A DNA stretch of 64,000 nt. It comes from Pseudomonas sp. UFMG81. Lineage in GTDB: Bacteria > Pseudomonadota > Gammaproteobacteria > Pseudomonadales > Pseudomonadaceae. Numbering within the stretch: position 1 is the stretch's first letter; each line of letters starts with the position of its first letter. Where the stretch lies: assembly GCF_015354575.1 (NCBI RefSeq), contig NZ_JACAFQ010000008.1, forward strand, positions 52,209-116,208, written 5' to 3'. Under the pieces are notes generated by a model. The model did no database searches, was not told the origin of the DNA, and saw nothing but the letters and a program-made list of their open reading frames with translations. Both the position numbers and the translations under genes were made by a program. Shown here piece by piece: positions 60,120 through 64,000 of this stretch.

Positions 60120-62293
60120 GCACATCGAGCTTGCCCCTGCGCTGGCTGCAAAGCCTGGAATGGCGCCGGGGCTTCTTCGCTTGGGCGCGCACCGACGGCG
60201 TTACCTGGGTGTACATTTTCAAGGTCCTGGCCGCCGCGTTCATCACCCTGTGGCTGGCCATGCGCCTGGAATTGCCGCAGCCGCGCACGGCGATGATCAC
60301 CGTGTTCATCGTCATGCAGCCGCAAAGCGGCCATGTGTTCGCCAAGAGCTTCTACCGGGTGCTCGGCACCCTGGCCGGCTCGGCGATGATGGTCGCGTTG
60401 ATCGCGATCTTCCCGCAGAACACCGAGCTGTTCCTGCCCAGCCTGGCGCTGTGGGTGGGCCTGTGCTCGGCCGGCGCCATGCGCTACCGCACCTTCCGCG
60501 CCTATGGTTTCGTGCTGGCCGGCTACACCGCGGCGATGATCGGCCTGCCGGTGCTGGAGCACCCCGACCAGGCGTTCATGGCGGCGGTGTGGCGGGTGCT
60601 GGAGATTGCCCTGGGCATCCTGGTGTCGACCTTCGTCAGCGCCGCGATCCTGCCGCAGTCGGCCAGCGCCGCCATGCGCAACGCCCTGTACCAGCGCTTC
60701 GGCACCTTTGCCGGGGTGGTGGTCGAGGCCTTGCGCGGTGACAGCCAGCGCGACCGCTACGAGACCAGCAACGTGCGCTTCGTCGCCGAGGCGGTAGGGC
60801 TTGAGAGCCTGCGCAACGTGACCGCCTTCGAAGACCCGCACATGCGCCGCCGTTCTGGCCGGCTGGTGCGCATGAACAGCGAGTTCATGGCCATCACCAC
60901 GCGTTTCAATGCCCTGCACCGGTTGCTGGAGCGCCTGCGTGCACGCGGCCCGTTGCAGATCGTCGGCGCCATCGAGCCGGGCCTGGAGACGTTGGCCGAA
61001 CTGCTGAAACCCTACGTGGGCCGTGCGCTTACCGATGCCGATGCGCTGCGCCTGGCACTGGAACTGGGTACCTATAAAGAGGGCCTGCAAACCCAGGTCC
61101 GTGGGCTGCGGGCGGACTACTTGGAAACCAACCCCAGCGAGTCCGACCTGCTCGATTTCCACACCGCCTTCGAGCTGCTCTACCGCTTCGTCGACGAGAT
61201 GTACAGCTACGCCGAAACCCACGCCTCGCTGGCTGCGCACAGCCACGAGCGCGAACAATGGGACGAGCCCTACGTGGCCCAGACCAGCTGGCTGGTGTCG
61301 CTGGCCGCCGGGGTGCGGGCCTCGGCGGTGTTGTTGCTGCTGGGCAGCTACTGGTTGCTCAGCGACTGGCCCAGCGGCGCCATGATGACCCTGATCGCCA
61401 CGGTCACCGTGGGCCTGTCGGCAGCCTCGCCGAACCCCAAGCGCATGTCGTTCCAGATGGCCTGCGGCACCGCCATCGGCGCCTTCATCGGCTTCTTCGA
61501 AACCTTCTTCGTGTTCCCCTGGATCGACGGTTTCCCGCTGCTGTGCATGGTGCTGGCGCCGGTGTTCGTGCTCGGTGCGTTCCTCGCCTCGCGCCCTGCC
61601 TACGCCGGTTACGGTCTGGGGCTGCTGGTGTTCTTCGCCATCGGCTCGGTGCCCAACAACCTCACCGTGTACAACCCCTACACCTTCATCAACGACTACA
61701 TCGGCATGGTCATCGGCATGTTCGTCTGCGCTGCCGCCGGGGCGATCATCCTGCCACCCAACAGCCGCTGGCTATGGAGCCGCCTGGAGCAGGAACTGCG
61801 CGAGCAGGTGCTGTTCGCCATCAGCGGGCGCCTGCGCGGCCTGGGCTCGGCCTTCGAAAGCCGCACCCGCGACCTGCTGCACCAGGCCTATGGCCTGGCC
61901 GCTGGCCAGCCGAAAGTGCAGAGCGAGCTGATGGGCTGGATGTTCACCGTGCTGGAGATCGGCCACGCCGTCATCGAACTGCGCAAGGAGCAAGACCGGG
62001 CGCCGGTGCACCCGGCCTACGCCGAGTCGCAGCCGTGGCGCCAAGCCATCCGCGTGATGGGCCGGGCGTTGGCGCGGCTGTTCCTGCAACCCAGCGCCAG
62101 CAACCACGAACGCGCCCTGGTGGCGGTGGACCACGCCATCAGCCGCGTGCAGGCCACCGACGAACCCTTTGCCCGGCACTTCGACACCTCGGTGCTGCGC
62201 CGCGCGCAGAGCTACCTGCACTTCATCCGTACCTCCCTGCTCGACCATCAGTCGCCGCTGGCACCGGCGAAAGGATTGCATCATGCCCCGTGA
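60116..62293 (+). CDS. FUSC-family efflux pump (AaeB-like)
   Basis: 725 residues with two blocks of membrane helices, each followed by a cytoplasmic part (WVYIFKVLAAAFITLWLAMRLELPQPRTAMITVFIVMQPQSGHVFAKSFYRVLGT first; the second from SLAAGVRASAVLLLLGSYWLL). This is the fusaric-acid-resistance/AaeB fold exporting aromatic carboxylic acids. Works with the adaptor and outer-membrane genes on either side. Confidence 0.92.
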   Translation: MSTSSLPLRWLQSLEWRRGFFAWARTDGVTWVYIFKVLAAAFITLWLAMRLELPQPRTAMITVFIVMQPQSGHVFAKSFYRVLGTLAGSAMMVALIAIFPQNTELFLPSLALWVGLCSAGAMRYRTFRAYGFVLAGYTAAMIGLPVLEHPDQAFMAAVWRVLEIALGILVSTFVSAAILPQSASAAMRNALYQRFGTFAGVVVEALRGDSQRDRYETSNVRFVAEAVGLESLRNVTAFEDPHMRRRSGRLVRMNSEFMAITTRFNALHRLLERLRARGPLQIVGAIEPGLETLAELLKPYVGRALTDADALRLALELGTYKEGLQTQVRGLRADYLETNPSESDLLDFHTAFELLYRFVDEMYSYAETHASLAAHSHEREQWDEPYVAQTSWLVSLAAGVRASAVLLLLGSYWLLSDWPSGAMMTLIATVTVGLSAASPNPKRMSFQMACGTAIGAFIGFFETFFVFPWIDGFPLLCMVLAPVFVLGAFLASRPAYAGYGLGLLVFFAIGSVPNNLTVYNPYTFINDYIGMVIGMFVCAAAGAIILPPNSRWLWSRLEQELREQVLFAISGRLRGLGSAFESRTRDLLHQAYGLAAGQPKVQSELMGWMFTVLEIGHAVIELRKEQDRAPVHPAYAESQPWRQAIRVMGRALARLFLQPSASNHERALVAVDHAISRVQATDEPFARHFDTSVLRRAQSYLHFIRTSLLDHQSPLAPAKGLHHAP

Positions 62294-62483
62294 GATCGCC
62301 TTCCATGGCGTGTACATGCCGACCATGACCTTGATGTTCCTGTTCGCCCTGGGCCTGGCCTGGGGGCTGGACCGGTTCATTGCCAGCCATGACGGCTACC
62401 GCTTCTTCTGGCACCCGGCGCTGCTGCGCCTTTCCCTGTTCGTCTGCCTGTTCGGCGCCCTGGCGCTGTCGCTCTACTGGTGA
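62283..62483 (+). CDS. DUF1656 membrane protein (66 aa, AaeX-like)
   Basis: Two membrane helices (TMTLMFLFALGLAWGLDRFI and LLRLSLFVCLFGALALSLYW) and the DUF1656 start REIAFHGVYMPT. Small partner of AaeAB-type pumps. Overlaps the pump gene by 11 bases and is 10 bases before the adaptor gene. Confidence 0.92.
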   Translation: MPREIAFHGVYMPTMTLMFLFALGLAWGLDRFIASHDGYRFFWHPALLRLSLFVCLFGALALSLYW

Positions 62484-62493
62484 GAAACCTTCG

Positions 62494-63354
62494 ATGAAAA
62501 AGTTCTTCAGCCTGATCGCCACCCTACTGGTGCTGACCGCTGCCGTGGTGATCGGCCGCCAGTTGTGGCTGCACTACATGACCACGCCCTGGACCCGCGA
62601 CGGCCGGGTGCGCGCCGACATCATCAACGTCGCCGCCGACGCGCCGGGCTATGTGGTGGACGTACCGGTCAAGGACAACCAGCGGGTGAAGAAGGGTGAC
62701 GTGCTGATCCGCATCGACCCTGAGCATTACCAGCTCGCAGTGGACCAGGCCAAGGCGCAGGTCGCCTCGCGCAAGGCCACCTGGGAGATGCGCAAGGTCA
62801 ATGCCAAGCGCCGTGCCGACATGGACAACCTGGTGATCTCCAAGGAGAACCGCGACGACGCCAGCAATATCGCCAGCTCCGCCCTGGCCGACTACCAGCA
62901 GGCCCAGGCCCAGCTGGCGGCCGCCGAGCTGAACCTCAAGCGTACGCAGATCGTCGCCACCGTCGATGGCTACGTGACCAACCTGAACATCCACAAGGGC
63001 GACTACGCCCGCACCGGCGAGGCGGTGATGGCGGTGGTGGATGAACACTCATTCTGGGTGTATGGCTTCTTCGAGGAGACCAAGCTGCCCCATGTGAAGG
63101 TGGGCGATACCGCCGAGTTGCAAATGATGAGTGGTGAGCGCCTGAGCGGGCATGTGGAGAGCATTGCCCGGGGTATCTATGACCGCGACAACCCGCAGAG
63201 CCGCGAGTTGATCGCCGATGTGAACCCGACGTTCAACTGGGTGCGGCTGGCGCAGCGGGTGCCGGTGCGGATCCATATCGATGAGGTGCCGGAGGGGTAC
63301 CTGCTGGCGGCAGGGACGACCTGTACGGTGGTGGTCAAGCCGAGCGAGGGATGA
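62494..63354 (+). CDS. Periplasmic adaptor (HlyD/EmrA/AaeA-type)
   Basis: 286 residues: N-terminal membrane anchor (FSLIATLLVLTAAVVIGRQLWLHY), lipoyl halves (APGYVVDVPVKDNQRVKKGDVLIRID; TQIVATVDGYVTNLNIHKGDYARTGEAVMAVV) round a short coiled coil, then a beta-barrel domain (GDTAELQMMSGERLSGHVESIARGI). It links the FUSC pump to the outer-membrane factor. Last gene of the operon. Confidence 0.92.
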   Translation: MKKFFSLIATLLVLTAAVVIGRQLWLHYMTTPWTRDGRVRADIINVAADAPGYVVDVPVKDNQRVKKGDVLIRIDPEHYQLAVDQAKAQVASRKATWEMRKVNAKRRADMDNLVISKENRDDASNIASSALADYQQAQAQLAAAELNLKRTQIVATVDGYVTNLNIHKGDYARTGEAVMAVVDEHSFWVYGFFEETKLPHVKVGDTAELQMMSGERLSGHVESIARGIYDRDNPQSRELIADVNPTFNWVRLAQRVPVRIHIDEVPEGYLLAAGTTCTVVVKPSEG

Positions 63355-63398
63355 TCCAGTTCTCGCGCTGACGCCATCTGTGCATTGGCAGGCAGGTG

Positions 63399-63896
63399 TC
63401 AGCGTTTGAGGCTGGCGTTGAATCGGGCTGTTGCCGCAGTCGCTTCCTGTAACAGCTGATTCCAGTCATCAGGCGGGTATCCGGTGCCAAGCATGCGACG
63501 GAACACTTTGTAGGCATCGTCACTGCTTTCGTAAGCGCGTTTGCTGTCGTCATCGTTTACCCAAACCAGGACGATTATCTTGCTCGACGCGTGATAACGG
63601 AAAAACAAACGATATTGTTGGAAGAACTTCGCCCGGAACCAGTGCCGGTGGGCATCTCCCAGGGTGTTGCCCTGGCGATACTCGGTTTTGGTTGGATCCT
63701 GCGCGATGCCATCAAAAGCCAGGCGAATAATTGCAGTCAGCCGTTTCCAGGCATTCTTCCTGGTGTAGCTATCGGGGGCCTTGCGCTTCAGGACCTCCAG
63801 TTCGTTTATCAGCTGGTCCAGCTTATCGAGGAACATGGGGTGTGCGAACACCGTCCAGCCAGTTGAAGAAACGGGGGGGAGGTCAGCATCTGTCAT
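63399..63896 (-). CDS. yhaV: YhaV-family toxin (ribosome-dependent mRNA interferase)
   Basis: 165 residues matching YhaV throughout: GWTVFAHPMFLDKLDQLINELEVLKRKAPDSYTRKNAWKRLTAI, IAQDPTKTEYRQGNTLGDAHRHWFRAKFFQQYRLFFRYH, VLVWVNDDDSKRAYESSDDAYKVFRRML and PPDDWNQLL. YhaV is a RelE-fold RNase neutralised by PrlF. Its start overlaps the antitoxin stop by four bases. Base composition is lower in GC than its neighbours, as often for mobile toxin-antitoxin pairs. Confidence 0.92.
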   Translation of the reverse strand: MTDADLPPVSSTGWTVFAHPMFLDKLDQLINELEVLKRKAPDSYTRKNAWKRLTAIIRLAFDGIAQDPTKTEYRQGNTLGDAHRHWFRAKFFQQYRLFFRYHASSKIIVLVWVNDDDSKRAYESSDDAYKVFRRMLGTGYPPDDWNQLLQEATAATARFNASLKR

Positions 63897-64000
63897 TCAT
63901 CATCCGCCGAAAGAGGTTGATCTAGATCGAGTTCCTCATCGCCAACCAGTGCCTTCAGGCGAGCGACAAACTCTGCATCGACAACCTTCAAATGTTGCGG
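63893..64000 (-). CDS. prlF: PrlF-type antitoxin, C-terminal fragment (cut by window)
   Basis: The last 35 codons of a leftward frame, ending DEELDLDQPLSADDE, directly upstream of yhaV with an ATGA overlap. The fragment opens PQHLKVVDAEFVARLKALVG, which resembles the end of PrlF/SohA antitoxins. The 5' end lies outside the window. Confidence 0.75.
   Translation of the reverse strand, partial: PQHLKVVDAEFVARLKALVGDEELDLDQPLSADDE

Noticed and set aside
1..64000. CRISPR arrays, tRNA or rRNA genes, insertion sequences, prophage
   Set aside because: The repeats seen are palindromic REP elements with irregular spacing, not direct repeats with spacers; no RNA-gene, transposase or phage structural sequence was recognised.

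Overview
The window is about 64 kb of a GC-rich, densely coded chromosome, almost certainly from a Pseudomonas of the P. putida group. The evidence is the divergent hmgR / hmgABC homogentisate locus, a FabV enoyl reductase, many P. putida-type REP/REPIN hairpins between genes, several LysR regulators, and TonB receptors each paired with a FecI/FecR system. I found no tRNA, rRNA, CRISPR array, insertion sequence or prophage.

Layout. 0.3-2.8 kb: two lipoproteins and a nitrilase-family amidase. 2.8-5.0 kb: an accessory three-gene island on the minus strand (winged-helix AbiEi-like regulator, AbiEii-like nucleotidyltransferase, small Phd-like antitoxin) behind a clear palindromic operator. 5.1-9.6 kb: one-carbon/methionine area with an MTHFR-like protein carrying a Cys-rich tail, an unrecognised membrane-anchored protein, a MetE that stops after its N-terminal half although MetR-like boxes precede it, and a histidine phosphatase. 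9.7-14.3 kb: ACR3/bile-acid-type transporter, SDR, nucleotidyltransferase-like protein, thiolase, PepSY protein and cytochrome b561. 14.4-19.6 kb: agmatine/polyamine operon (aguA, aguB, PotF-like binding protein, a second agmatine deiminase with a Tat signal) and a divergent LysR regulator. 19.8-31.5 kb: fabV, hydrolases, chrA, a pterin/flavodoxin neighbourhood (HopJ-like, DUF1244, FolM, monooxygenase, PilZ-like, flavodoxin), LrgA/LrgB with a LysR regulator, a MEST-like hydrolase and an SDR. 31.9-35.1 kb: a 1059-residue dermonecrotic/DUF6543-like toxin. 35-39.3 kb: hmgR-hmgABC. 39.3-43.1 kb: SirB1-like, leucine-dehydrogenase-family, YebG (with LexA box), PsiE, DUF3509 and an HPF/RaiA-like protein. 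43.3-53.9 kb: two iron-uptake regulons back to back (FecA-like receptor, FecR, FecI leftward; DUF3649, PepSY reductase-like, DUF3325, FecI, FecR and a second siderophore receptor rightward). 54-58.4 kb: AraC regulator, DMT exporter, 2-hydroxyacid dehydrogenase, LysR. 58.6-63.4 kb: an Aae/Emr-like efflux operon (outer membrane factor, FUSC pump, DUF1656, adaptor). 63.4-64 kb: YhaV toxin and the cut end of its PrlF antitoxin.

Most of the window is core metabolism, transport and regulation. The best candidates for less-described biology are the AbiE-like triple module, the half-length MetE, the unknown protein at 6.7-7.7 kb, and the large toxin-like protein with a poorly resolved leftward unit at its 5' side.
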